From assembly GCA_037952775.1 (NCBI GenBank), contig JBANAY010000003.1:31248001-31312000 (forward strand): 64,000 nt of DNA. The letters run 5' to 3'. Position 1 is the stretch's first letter, and each line of letters starts with the position of its first letter. A model generated the notes under the pieces. The model searched no databases. It was given only the letters and a program-made list of their open reading frames with translations, and was not told where the DNA came from. A program made the position numbers and the translations under genes. This DNA is from Clonostachys chloroleuca (taxonomy: Eukaryota > Ascomycota > Sordariomycetes > Hypocreales > Bionectriaceae). Shown here piece by piece: positions 1 through 12,652 of the stretch.

Positions 1-3000
1 GAGAAGAGGTGTTAAATCTCGTGATCGAGGCTCGTGATCTGGCGTCGTCATAGATAGTTTCCGGTACAACGTTCAATTTCGCAGCCTGCCTCAACTGCAC
101 TTCACGCTCAAATCTCCTCACCCGGCGCAACTCAACAGCGACACAAGATCTCATGGCGCGGAATGCACGCAGGTTGCCTGGACTACACCCAAGTCACAAG
201 CCGCATCGAGACCACCCGACACCCCCTTTCGTGTCTCAGCGGTCGAGATCAACATGTCTCACCCACATTTGCCCAGCTGGCGCGCCGCATACCTGTTCCC
301 AGGGAGAGAGAAAGAAAAAAAAATGACTGTGCGAGCACCAGGTGGGGTAGCTAATATCATTTCATTGAACAGGAACTATGCTTTCCTTTCTTTTTTTCAC
401 TCCCCCGATACCTACTATTTGGGGCTGGAGTCGATGTTTGTTAATGGGACGGGACCGGATTCATACGCGGCCGGGCCAAAGTAGGCTTTTAACGAAACCC
501 CCCAATACCAATGGAAATCTCACACGAATGGGAGATTGCGGGGAAAGGGAGGGGTGGGAAGGGTTCACTCACTTCTTCTTGGTTATCCCTTCCTCCCTCC
601 CCTCCGCTTTAAGATTAAAATCTTCGACGGGACAACCAAATGCCCCGAACCACATCGCGCTGGACACCGGTTGTGCTGTGTCGAGTGAATGAGCCTGTCT
701 CACCAGCGGACGGCTATTCCCTCGACCCAAGGCCCCTTATTGCATCTACTTGTGGGGGCAGCTTTCCAGCTCGTACCAGTGCTGCCACTTGTGCTTGGAT
801 CGTGCGCAGCCTCGTGTCTGAAGATGGGGGGGGCGCGGGTGGCGTGACTCGAAGGGAGAGCGAGTGGGCTACCTCGACGGCGAAAAAGAAAGGTGCAGAG
901 AGGGGGAGGGAGAGCGTACCAAATTTGCTGTAATTATACTCCGTACTGGTACCCAATTTGGTTATAAGAAGAGTGCGCTATTGCCTGGACAATGCCGACT
1001 TGGGATTCAGGTCATGCCAGCTCTGGGTGTACGTAGTGATAGAACGGATTGGGTCGAAAAAAGACGACTGAAACGAAACTCGAGCGCTCGTTTCATCGTG
1101 GGGCAGATGGAGTTGGGAATTGGGGAACTGACCTCCTTCGTCTTGGGGGCGCGGACCAGGAGCCGCGAATGAAACAGCCCTCAGCAAGGTGGCAGACAAG
1201 AAGTTCTAGAAGCAACTTGGGTGGCCACCCCACTTGGACCATCTGGCTGCATACCTTCGTCATGCTGTGTCGATGAGGTACATGCCATGGAAAATACAAT
1301 TGTGTGGGCAGCAGGAAAAGCAAAGTCGTTCGCCTGATCAGGTGCGCTGTGCAACTTCGCAGTTGGGCACAAATGGTTGCACCGCATGCAAGTGAAGAGG
1401 CTGCACGCGGGTACCAGGAGACAAGGTATCGGTACCTGAGGTACTCATATGCCACGGCAGAGCAGTCGCAGTCAGGTACCGCGCGTCTCCCATCGAGCAG
1501 ACACGCAAGACGCATGTAGGCGACACCTTGCTGAAGTTGGCAGACGTCAATGCTGGGCACAAACCCGGCCCCCAGATGAACCGCAGCACGTAGACTCGAC
1601 GATAGATTGCCAGCCCAACTTCCCAAGCAACATTGAACTGAGGTACCTCACGCCCTACAGAAGAGGTGCGCCTTAGCTGACAGCCCGCCCGCCTTACCTC
1701 GAGAGCTAAAGGCAGGGCCTCTCCTTCCCTGGACCCTTGTGGCTCGCACCAGCCTAAAGTGCGTCCCAGCCCTTTGGGAAGGCACCAAAAGATCACCAGT
1801 CGGTAGTCGCCCGCCACAGCCATGGATGTACCACACAACGGCAAGGGAGGCAGGCCAACAGATTGTCGACCAATTGCCGGTTCCCCTCACAGTCGAGACT
1901 TGGAAATGCGTTAGGTACTCTGGGGCAAAGACCTAGCGCTGCCCATTGGCATCATGCCTTGCATTCGCAGACATTGGTAGCCATGCATCTCCTCCTCCCG
2001 TTCCATCAAGCATTGCCCACGTACTTCGCATCAATCCCAGCAATGGCATTGAACCTTCCTCTTTCCAAGATTCAGCTAGAGCCACGCAATGCGCAGAGAG
2101 TGTGTGTTCGCACAGCTGGCTCGAACTTTTGGTTCACTGCGACGAGGATTCACTGGTCTGAGTAATGGCGCGGCGGTTATTAATGGAGACGGACGTCCCT
2201 CTTGGGTAAGAAGGATGGCTCTGATACTAAAAAAGTGGTGGCCCCTGGTCGAGCTGGCACATATCTGGATGCACTTGCATGCGACTGCGACTGTACTATT
2301 ACCTTACCTTTGTCGCTCTCTACTGTGCGAGCCACACAGACGGATTTGACCGAGGGCTGTCGATACCTTCGGTCGTTCTTGTGCTCTCATGGTAGGGCAG
2401 AGTCAGGGCGATTATGCCCACATCTCCCACAAAACCTATGATCAATCGCAAGTACCGACTAGCATTGCTGATTGGAGAAAATTCTTGCCTCAAGAGGCGG
2501 TCAAACGGTGTGTATTTCTCATCCGGCTGGCCAGATCTCCTTCAGGGTTCCTTTACTCGCATCCCGCCTTCCGGGAGGGTGGGGGAAAGGGTAGGGAGCC
2601 AAGTATCGGCCGAGCCAGATCAAGCCAGCGCTATCGACCAATGCGCCCAGGCACCTGAGCCGCAGGATAGTACCTGGCATAAAATCCAGTGTGAATAGAC
2701 CGCAAACAGAGATGAATGAGCCCACTACGGGCTGCTGAAACAAGGACTCGACACGTACTCGGCTTCTTTCTTCTGGCGCCCTCATGCCAGCTGCTGCTGG
2801 TGAGGCTAGGCGGCCTGGCGGCAGATGACAAGTAGACTTGGGGCCACGGGACTGGCAGGCGTCTGTTTAGGTTGGGCGCCACAGACAGGGTTCACGACCA
2901 GGGTGGACCATGCAATGCCAGCAGGGGACCGCCAAGAGAGCCAGTCAGGTCCTCTGATTCGATCCTGAAATAACCAATACAGCAGCGGCATTGCTCGAGC

Positions 3001-4700
3001 GAATTGGGTTATCTGGGCAGCCCAGCTGATGCTCCCTGCCTGTTTCTCTCTCGCTGCTCATGTCAGCGTGTCGCCCTGCCATCCGCCAGTCTATTCTTAT
3101 TTCTACAGCATGTCGTATTGGCGTGCTGCAATCGAGATGGACAGTGGCAGAGAGGACCGATGTGAGGGTAGCATGCTTGGCGTGGTTTGGGTTGGGCAGG
3201 CGAGCGACTGGCAGGGAGAGGGAACCTGGTCGTCCCAGGATCGACTAGCGGTGCCTATGAATGGAAAGCAAAGGCTGTCATTTGCTGCGTCGCGCAGGTC
3301 AGTGCCTGCTAGTAGGGTGGTGAATCTCGAAGGGAGACCCGTGGATCCCCTGCCGCCCCATCCGGGATCCACTGATGTCCAGGAAGCAGGTGTTGGTACT
3401 CTCAAGGGACGCCTGGGATGGGGAGAAGCAACAGACATTGAGATGTGGCCTGCCTGACAATGCTACGCCCTAGCCGCCATGATGCTGGGTCTCGCACATG
3501 GACGCTATAAACTCGGCCTGCTACAGCCTAAGTACCAAGCTTGGTAGAGGGAGTGAGTGCAAACCTGCTGCAGGTCTCGGAGCAAATGCCACCAGTCAAG
3601 AACCATCATCCTTCTGTCGGTCCTTACTCTCGCTGGTTTGTATGCAGGCCCAGTCAGCGCTGCGGTTCAACGGTCATCCTCGTGGCATTTAATTTTTTCC
3701 CTTCATGGAGCTACCGTCGCAGCGCTCACTCACATGGTAAGGTACTTGCAAGGCCCTGGTCGTTGTTTTTTTGGAAAGGGTGGCAGCTCCCGGCTGCGAG
3801 TCCACTTTTTCGTGAGGTATCCGACAAGGCAGCTTGCCAATGGCTTCACACCACCAGACGTACCTTCCCATGACTGCACTACGTACTCCGCTACATCCCG
3901 CCAGGGAAGTTTAAAATGGAAAACACGGTAGCACTCGAAACGCTTGTCGGTTCCCTGAGGAAGAGAGGGATTTGCCATCGCCCGACCTGATTACACAACC
4001 CACGAGCTCTCCCAGCGATTTCAGTTCGCCGGCCAGAACTTACATTGTATGCGCTGCTAGTGCGCTGATCCACCCGCCGTGATGTTTGCCCAGCTGGACC
4101 GGGGTGGCTGGCGCTGACTTTTCGACGTCAGTTCACCTCCGTTACCGAGTAAAGTGCCTTGATTCGACCAACGTACTCCCCCTCACAAAAGAGTGGCACA
4201 AATGATATATGGCAGTGGCGGCAGACGTGATGCAGAGAAAGAGACTGGCGGAGCAGGACAGCAGGGGGCAGGGTAGAGTGCGCTGTGGTGAATGCGAATA
4301 CCAAGGACCGGTTTTGATTGCAACGTTAGACTTCGAGACCTGGCTTAAGGTCAGAGATAGATCCTGGCCTAGCTTATCCACTATGGGGAAGCGTTTATGA
4401 CCTGCCGACGACACACACTCACACACATACACACACACACACAGCTCGACAGACAGGAGGGGATGCACCGGTTTGCGCATGCCGCCGGCACGAACCGGAT
4501 CCTGGGTGATAAGCGCCCAAATTGAAGATTTCGCATTGCCGCATGCTGTGATTGTGCAGCAGCAGCCCTGGAGGTCAGGCAATTGTCGTGGGCGGCTGTT
4601 GGCCAGCAAAGCAGCCGTGGCCGCGCTAACCTTAATTGCTGTAGGTGCTGCTATGCGATGCGTGCGTGCGTGTGCGTGTGCGTGGGAGCGTGAGTGTAGT
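1..4700. other. long non-coding intergenic stretch
   Basis: No reading frame here shows a recognisable domain, codon bias or a splice-consistent extension. All open frames are short and overlap on both strands. The stretch holds a (CA)n tract near 4409-4442, a GTGCGT-rich tract near 4657-4690, and many GGTACC or AGGTAC-type words between about 950 and 2700. It most likely represents distal upstream DNA of the Med15 gene plus unrelated spacer. Confidence 0.6.
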
Positions 4701-5998
4701 GTACCTGCCTGCGGTGGGTAGCGTGAGGTCAGTTGGCAGTGGGAGGTACCTGCCGCCCGACTAGACGACCAGGCCTTGTTCGCCCACCGCATCCACCACG
4801 CCAGGGAGGGAGGCTGCAAGTCAGGGACCCTCCCGCCCTCCCACCAGCTCAGTTGCTGTCCGGCTTGTCTGGTCCTGCTCTGTGTTGTGTCTTCGCTCGC
4901 CCGTCCATCATCATCATCCCATCTTCTGGTCGCTCCGCTTGCTGCCTGCCTGCGCCATTCTGCAAGGCTTTCTTGCTTCTTTTCCTCTTCTTCGCGTGTT
5001 CCTCTCCCTCCAGCCTTATCGCATCGACACTCTCCGCACACGCTTTCTTCCCGGGCTGTCTTTGTTACTTTGTTTGCTTCCTTGCTTCCTTGCTACATGT
5101 TCCCCGACGTCCAGCCTGGTCCCGGACGATCCCCATCGAATTTTACGTATTGGGACACCCCCCCTACACGGCACCAAGAGCACACACAGCCCAGCAGCAC
5201 ATCCACCCACCCACATAATTGTCTACCTACCAACACCGCCCTACACTCGTCGTTCCTCAACGCTTCCTGTCCCGCTGGTCAGCGGAAGCCCGCCTTTTAC
5301 GCAACACCAGGCTTCACGCCATCACCCCTCCACTTGCTATTGTTCATCGTCTTCTTACAATTTTCTTATCTTGTAATCGAACCAATAGCACATCTGGGTA
5401 TTCAGCCGATCTCTCTGAAGCCCTTTGCTGGTGCTCTAATACCCGAAGAAAAACCTAACCAGCTCAACTCGACGCAGTCCGGACCCGACTCTTTGGCCAG
5501 CCAGTACTCTCTGCCTCGTCCGCCTTTCCTCGCTTTCCCACACACACACATCGACCGCAACGACACGAAGCGACTCTTTCCCTCCATTCGCGCGTCTCTT
5601 TCCCCAGTGCCGAATCTTCGAACGAACTCACATCGAGCGACCACCGTCCTACCAGCCCTTTACAGGTCGCCGGCTGCACCATCGCATGCGTGTTCACGAT
5701 TCCTCCACCTCCCGACGTTACGCAAGCCCGCTCTATATGGACTTTTTTGGCCACAGATAGATCCTCCAGCAACAACGTCGACGCCCCTACCTCTAGTTGG
5801 GAAAATCCCCTTTTCCAGTTGGGTCACGGAATTTTGCGACGCAAGGTCATTAGGCTCTGATTGTATCCACGCGGTGTGAACTTTCTCCCTGCCCTATAAA
5901 AGGACAATCCCTCCCCTCCGCTGCCTCTCCCCAGGTTCAATCTATCCTTGATTGCGTCTGTTTCTTGAGCTTCTCCTCGTTCACCCACAGCCACGGCC
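4700..5998 (+). promoter_or_regulatory. pyrimidine-rich promoter region of the Med15 gene with TATA box
   Basis: The + strand is strongly C/T-rich from about 4900 to 5950, which is typical of promoters of strongly expressed fungal genes. A TATAAA hexamer lies at 5895-5900, about 100 nt before the Med15 ATG at 5999, and fits a short 5' leader. The 367-codon open frame across this region reads as low-complexity Ser/Pro/Leu peptide and looks like a by-product of the pyrimidine bias. Confidence 0.55.
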
Positions 5999-8900
5999 AT
6001 GGCTGCAAACCTGCAGCAGATGGCCGGACATGGCCCGATGATGCAGCAGCAGCAGCAGCAGCCACAACAAAAACCCGGCTACCCCCCGGTTCAGGTGCAG
6101 CGATTCATGGTCTCGTTTCTAAGTTCAAATCCTCAATCAATCACACCAGGAACATGGCAAGCCTCGATGACCCTTGCAGAACGAATGAGCAAAGCGCTAC
6201 AACTGTAAGTGATTGTATTCTTGATCTAGGCACGCGTATGACTTGATGACCTCTTTTCCCGACTAACTTGACCAATTCAGTGTCACAAACGCCGGTCTGT
6301 CCCACTCGAGCATTGATTTGATGCAAGCAGCCCAGTTTGGGTGTACCTTCGAGCGCGACGCATTTACCAAGATGCCCACCAAGGTGAGCATCCTTCCCCC
6401 TCGCTCCGTACAAAATCAGGCAACAAGGAGCGAATACCATCTTCAAACAAAGCTAACAGTGTTAGGATGCATATGAGAGAGCGATGGCCCAGAAGACCCT
6501 CGAGTACTATCGGAAACGACAGGCGAATGAGCCGAACCTCCAACAGCAACTCAACCACAATGCGCAAGCGCAAGCACAAGCTCAGGCCCAGGCCCAGGCC
6601 CAGGCGATGATGAACATGGGCATGCAAGGCCAACAGATGGGGCGTGGGATGGGCCAGCCGGGTTTCCAGCAGATGCAGCATATGCAATCCTCGCAGCTGA
6701 CACCTCAGCAGCAGCAGCTTCAGCAGCAGCAACAACGAATGCAACAGCAACGACTACAGCAGCAGCAGCAGCAGCAGCAACCGCAGCCTACTCAGCAGCA
6801 GTTAGCACAGCAACAGTTGCAACAACAACAGATGAACATGGCCATGGGGAACCAGGCTGGTCGCGGTATAGGTCAGAATCAACCCATGATGGGAGCCATG
6901 GCACAGGGCCAAAATCGTCCAGCTTCTGGAGTCAGTGAATTGCAGAGGCTCTCACCCGCTGATAAGCAAAAAGTTCAAGAAGTTGCTATGAAAATGATGC
7001 AGACTTCGTCAGAGGATCAAAAGAATGTTGCCAGAATGCAACTTCACCAAAGGTTCTCTATGGCCCAGCTTCAGGAGATGCAAAGTCATGGCAAGGATCC
7101 TCTCATCCTGTTCTACCAAAACCACGCATACCAGGTACTCAAGTCGAGTGCCGCTCGACAGCAACAGCAACAAGCACAATCAGGGCAGATGCAAAACCAA
7201 AACCCAGCCCAAGCCCCGATGATGCAGCAACAAGCGAGCCAGCAGGCTTTGCAACAGCAGAATATGAACGCAGGCCAGGAAGCAGGGAATGATCTATCGC
7301 AGTTCAATCCCAGCATGGAAAGCATCAAGGATCAGCAAATGACTGGGTTCATAGCACAGAAGGCTGGTCAGATGGTTGTACCGGCTAGCAATGGACAAAA
7401 CCGCAATGCTGGAGGCCAGCCTATGACTCAAAGCATGTCAAACCAGCCGAACGCAATGCAAACGCCTCGACCCACCTCGCAACAGCAGAACAACGCTATG
7501 CAACAAATGAAGATGAACCCAGCGGCTCAACAGTCGCAGGCGCAATTACATGCTCAACAGGCGCAGATGAAGCAAGTACAGCCCCAGGCCGGCAACATGG
7601 GTAACATGGGTGCCGCTCAAAGCCCTGGAGGTGTTGGCACTCTCAACACCCCAGTTTCCCGGCCACCATCTGGGATGAATGCCATGGGCAACCAGGCCAT
7701 GGGTCAAGGAAACGCTCAATTTGGCAATCAACAATTCAACCAAGGTCTTCAGCAGGCTCCCAATCCAGCATTCAATGCCATGCTTGCAAACATGTCGCCA
7801 GAACACCGGCAACAGGTTAGCGAGATGCCTCCAGAGAAGGTTCAGGAAATTATGCGAAGCTGGCAGATGGCACGTCGGGAGCAGATGAATGGAACTCCAC
7901 AGCAGAACCAGAATCAAAACGCCATGGCGAACCGCCAGCCGGGTCAGCTCGGCCAAATGCCCCCGAACATGACTGCCCCTGGCCCGCAGGGCATGCAACA
8001 GATTGGGAACCCAAATCAAGCTCAAGGTCGGATGCCTAATCCGAATGCTCAGGGGGCGTTGATGGACTCAATGGATCTTCCTGCCCAAGCCATCAACCAG
8101 ATAAGCCAGTTCGGCCAACTTCCCCCCGAGGTGAAGAAGTGGAAGGATCTCAAGATCTGGCTGAGCCAGCACAACACATCCCTCCCCCAGCAGGTGAAGG
8201 CTGAGTTGTCACAGTGGCAATGGAGGCAGTTCCAGCAAGTTATCCAGAGGAGAGCAGCAGCTCAGCAGGGACAAATGGCCGGCATGAACCCCGGGGTGCC
8301 GAATGCAGCAGGCCAAATGATGAACCAACAGTTCCAGCCGGGTAACATGCAGCAACGGCAACCGGTTAATGCGAATATGCCGCCCTTCACAGTCACTGCG
8401 GCAGACCTCGCAACAGTGCGCAACACCAAGCCACAGCTAGCACACATGTCCGACGACAAACTTCGTACCATGCTCATTAACATGAAGCAACGCAAGGTCT
8501 TGACGCAGCAGCAACAACAGCAGCACCACGCATTAAGAGTCGCACAACAAGCCCAGAACCAAGTACCTGGACAACAGGTTGGAATGTCAACTATGCCCAC
8601 TTCGCAGCCTCCAATGCAACAGCAGCCCATGGCTCAGCATGGTCAGCGCGGTCCCATGGGTCAAGGTGCTCCAATGCAGGTTAACAACGAACAAAAGCCA
8701 CAAGGCGCCGGCCAGAATCAAATGATCAACAACCGCGGCAACAATGGTGCTGCTCCTGTCTCAACCTCACCCCCTACAAAGAACTTGAAGCGGCCCAGCA
8801 GCGACGATCTGACGGTCACGGCTGCCCAAAACCAGCATATGCCACCTCAGCAGCAGCAGCCTCGCAGACCATCGCAGTCTCAAGGATCTAAGGCCATGGC

Positions 8901-10542
8901 ACAGCCATCTGCTGATGACATGACACAACGAAAGAGGCCAGCACCAGGGACTCAGCCCGCACAGCAGCCTGCAGGCCAGGCCGCGCAGTTCCAGGTTCCA
9001 GAGAACCTGGCTCGCCTCAAAGTAATTGGACAAGTAGAGCTCCGAGCACATGCTCAGGAGACGATGCCTGATATACCCATGAGCCCCGAAGAGCACGCTG
9101 AGACTTCAAACAAGCTCAAACGCATTGTTGTGGACATGAGCAAGATTGGTCGCGGTTTGAAGCGATGGTACGAACTGACACAGGATGACGAGCGGGCGAG
9201 GCAATTCTTCAGAACCCGACTACGCATCGTGAAACAATTCGCTGATGGGGAGCAAATGACCAGCATCAAGGAGGTTCTCAGCATCAATTGCGCCGAGCTC
9301 GACCAAGCCCGTTCGTTGCTGGAGAGCATGGCAAAGGATCTCGCCAACAGCGTCTTTGGCCGCGTGAAACCAGGAATGCCACAACAGGGCCAGCAACCTC
9401 AACAGCAGAGGAACGCGCAACAGCAGGCACAGGCTCTTCAACAGCAGGCCCAGCAGTCGGGCCCTGCACCCCTGAACGCCGCCAATCTAGCAAAGAACTC
9501 GCAGGCCCTCCGAGCTCAGAAGCATTCGAAGCAGGACATCCCCCCCAGCGCTCCAACCACAACGACAGCGCCTCCATTCCCATTCCAAGGTGCTGCTGGC
9601 AATCCCATTTATGCAAACGCACAGAGCCCGGTCAACATGAATCTGACGATTCCTCCCAACAAGAAAGCGAAGTACCAACAAGCCCATGATTCGAATGCAT
9701 CTGCCTCTCCCCAAGCCGTCAAGACGTCACCTCCACGGACTCAAAATGCACCTCAGCGACAGCCAGAACCCGCCAAACCTATTCTCGTTTGCAAGGAGCC
9801 CGAATGTGAGACATCGGTCACAGGCTATGCAACTGAAGAAGCCCTTCAGAGGCACATGGACGAGGAACACATCAAACCCAAGGAAGACCCTCTGAGATTC
9901 GTCAAGGAGAACCTTGCTCTTGCTCTGGGTCTCGAGCCTGATGGCAGCGTGAAGAAGGAGCAGAAGCCGGCCGTGGCGCCAGACATGAGCTTGACCTCGT
10001 CCAAACAGGGACAAACACCCGGATACCTTGCGGTCGAGACCCCACTATCCCAGGATAGTACGGCGATGAAGAGATCGGCAAGCACCAATAAGGCACTTGG
10101 CAAGGGAGATTTGAAGCATGTTGATCCATGGGCGAATGTGAGCATGGACTCTCAGGCTTTGATGAACAACCTCGGCCTGGAGAGTGGGCTGAACAGCGTG
10201 GTTATGGACCCCACCGCGTTCCGCAACTTGACCCCTAATGATACCCCCGAGTCCAGCAAGGACAGCGGGGCCAGCGAGCCTAACAGCGACATCTCAGAAG
10301 GCGCCACACTCGACATTGGTGTTCACTGGCAAAACATTGATTCAGACCTCATCTTTGACATGGACAAGGCCACCTTACAAGGCGGTTTCGCTGGCTTCGG
10401 CGATAGTGAGGTACCCACAATGGATCCCTCACTTTTGTTCAATTCATCAGGCATGGATGTACCAGACTGGGACGATGTGAAGATTGATTTCACAAAACCG
10501 TTCCAACTGGACACCAAGCTATATTCCATGGACACTCTGTAA
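5999..10542 (+). CDS. med15: Mediator tail subunit Med15 (Gal11-type), Q-rich co-activator
   Basis: Spliced gene with exons 5999-6204, 6281-6383 and 6466-10542, predicted 1461 aa. Introns are GTAAGT...CAG and GTGAGC...TAG, each with a CTAAC branch point. Residues about 28-130 look like the N-terminal KIX-type activator-binding fold (helical, with ITPGTWQ, AERMSKALQL and MAQKTLEYYRKR). The middle is very rich in Gln, Met and Asn, with poly-Q and an (AQ) run. A predicted helical block at about 949-1071 probably contacts the Mediator tail. Near residue 1212 there is a CxxxxC...HxxxxH pattern resembling a C2H2 finger. Med15 relays signals from DNA-bound activators to RNA polymerase II in the nucleus. 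The family call rests on architecture and the KIX-like N-terminus; the finger-like motif is the least certain part. The start has a good context and sits about 100 nt below a TATA box. Confidence 0.82.
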
Positions 10543-12652
10543 AGAGCTGTGTTTACAACAACAATGGGAATTGGTTTCACCCTTTGGATTACAGCCTCGT
10601 GGAGCGATTCTCTTCTTCTTTTTTTAATAATTTTTCTTTCTGTTTCTCTCTCTCTCTCTCAATCTTTCCCCCTTTTGAAAGATAGACGAGCGCAGGGTGA
10701 TTTATGATTTCGTATCTGGCTTGTTGGCTCGGTTCTTCCAGAGTCCCAAGATACATACTCTCAAGGTGGTTTTGATGACATACATACCCAATTGGTTTTC
10801 ACGCGACCATCGACTCAAACACGCAGGTTTACATTGATTGGGCGGGGCGGGCACAAGGAGTCAAAAAAACGAGGGTTTCTCTTTTTCTGCTACTTGCTCA
10901 TTTTCGACATGGCGATTTGCATTTAACCCAGGGACATGGAAGCTGTGTGATATAATGACTTTATTTGATTATTAAAGGGACGGGTGGGGAGGGCTTTTTC
11001 TACTCGCTGGTCTTGTTTTCGTTTTTTCTCATTTTATGGATTTTTCTCGCGTTTTCTTTGATGCAGGGGACTGAGCCGCGGGAACTCGGCTCCAGGCTTC
11101 TATTGATTTTGATGCTACCACTTGTTGTTCTTGTTCTTTGTTTTTCGTTTTCGAGTATTTTCTTGTTTTACATGGAGTGGCTATGTGCCATTATTGTCAT
11201 GGGCGATTTTTTCTTGCGCAGTGGGAAGTGGATGGAAGGTTGTGTGGTTATATCTCGGATGACTTGATTTACAAGGTGCTTCTACCTAGCAAGCTCTATG
11301 GAATTGCGCGATCACGGGCACCAAAAGGCGGGGACGGTGTGAAAGAATTGATACCCAACCAAGGCGAAGAGCAACAGCAGCGGTGCTCTTTGGCTTTTTG
11401 GCGGCGAGCAAGGGACGGGATGGACTGCTTTGAGATTATTTACTTAGCTATGGTGTTTTCTTACTAGTGCACCGGAAGAGACAAAGCCGGTTTCCGGATA
11501 AACATGAAAATTATGCGTTTCCTCAACTGATATTGGCAATTCAAAGTGATTGGTATTGGTTCTTGGTGCAATTCCTGGCTTCCACCCACGTCTCGTGTCG
11601 TAACCGCATGCATATCGTACTGGGAAACCCCCATCTTGCCCTTGTCGCAAGTGAATAAGGTATCGGTGTCAACTCGGTTAGCGTCATGCAGCTGAGAACT
11701 GAGGCTGTTGTCATTGTGATGTGTATCCATGGGGTGGCAGGCTCTGCGGAACACAGGAACGCCGGGGTCAAGGAGGGTTCTGTTCCTGTATGGTCACCAT
11801 CAAGCCACACCAAGCCCCAGCGTGCGATGCGCGTGTGCGACGTGCGCCAATGAATTGATAGTGTATACAGTAGTGGCGTAGCGTTCCGAGCGGAAGCGCT
11901 AGTACCAACATCGACTAGCGCGTACCGCCCCAGGGTATCTGTATCCACTGTAGCTTGTGTCGCCTGTCGGTGCCGGGTAGAGGTACTGTTAGGTCCGTGC
12001 ACCAGACGCGGGTACGAAAAACGCGGGCGTCGACTGGAACCAACCACAGACGCCGCACCTTGCACAACACTCAAGGTAAGGTACCCACATCCCGCGCTGG
12101 TCCATCCAATCTGCAGCGCCGGCTCTTGCGCGCAGGGCCCAGGCTAGCCCCGAAGAGGAAATAAGTAAATACTTGTGCTTTATTGTATGTACACAAGTTC
12201 TCCAGAGCGACATGGGTTGAAACGCATGCCTCCCATGTGTCCACTCTTGCCTACACGCGTTGGAAGTGACGACTAGTGGGTATGGCCTGTTTAATTGACC
12301 TCGTCCAATGCATGAAGCATTAGCTGGACTTGCACCTTCACCGTACGCGGCTTCGTTTTCCCTTGGTTTTTTCGTGTCTCGGGCGTTCCAAACTTGCGCG
12401 TCCCTGGAGCAGTACAGGACGGAAGTTTCCCTGCTCGTGTGTTGGCTGTCGTACCTTACAGCTTAAAGCCAGTCGAGAGCTAGGTTGCTCTGTCCCGCCG
12501 AACCTCACATCTCGTCCATTCTGTTGCGTCCGAAGAGATCTTCTCCCGCTCTCTCGCAGGCCAATCATCTTTCCTTTTTAACCCCCTACCTTGCCATCAC
12601 ACGAAAAAAGGGCGTTTCCCCCAATTCGCCGCGAACCTGCAGGCCGCCCGAA
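10543..12652. other. 3' region of Med15 and intergenic spacer
   Basis: The first about 900 nt are T-rich with a CT microsatellite near 10641-10662, consistent with a 3' UTR and terminator region. Open frames at 10965-11467 are T-rich, lack a domain and are probably UTR. The last 300 nt before 12653 are C/T-rich and probably carry the promoter of the next gene. Nothing else is recognisable. Confidence 0.5.

Noticed and set aside
4142..5879. Long open frames on both strands (299 and 367 codons) upstream of Med15
   Set aside because: Low-complexity Ser/Pro/Leu or Glu/Arg peptide from a pyrimidine-rich promoter; no homology-like features, splice support or codon bias.
10965..11467. Open frames downstream of Med15
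   Set aside because: T-rich, hydrophobic by composition only, located where the 3' UTR is expected.
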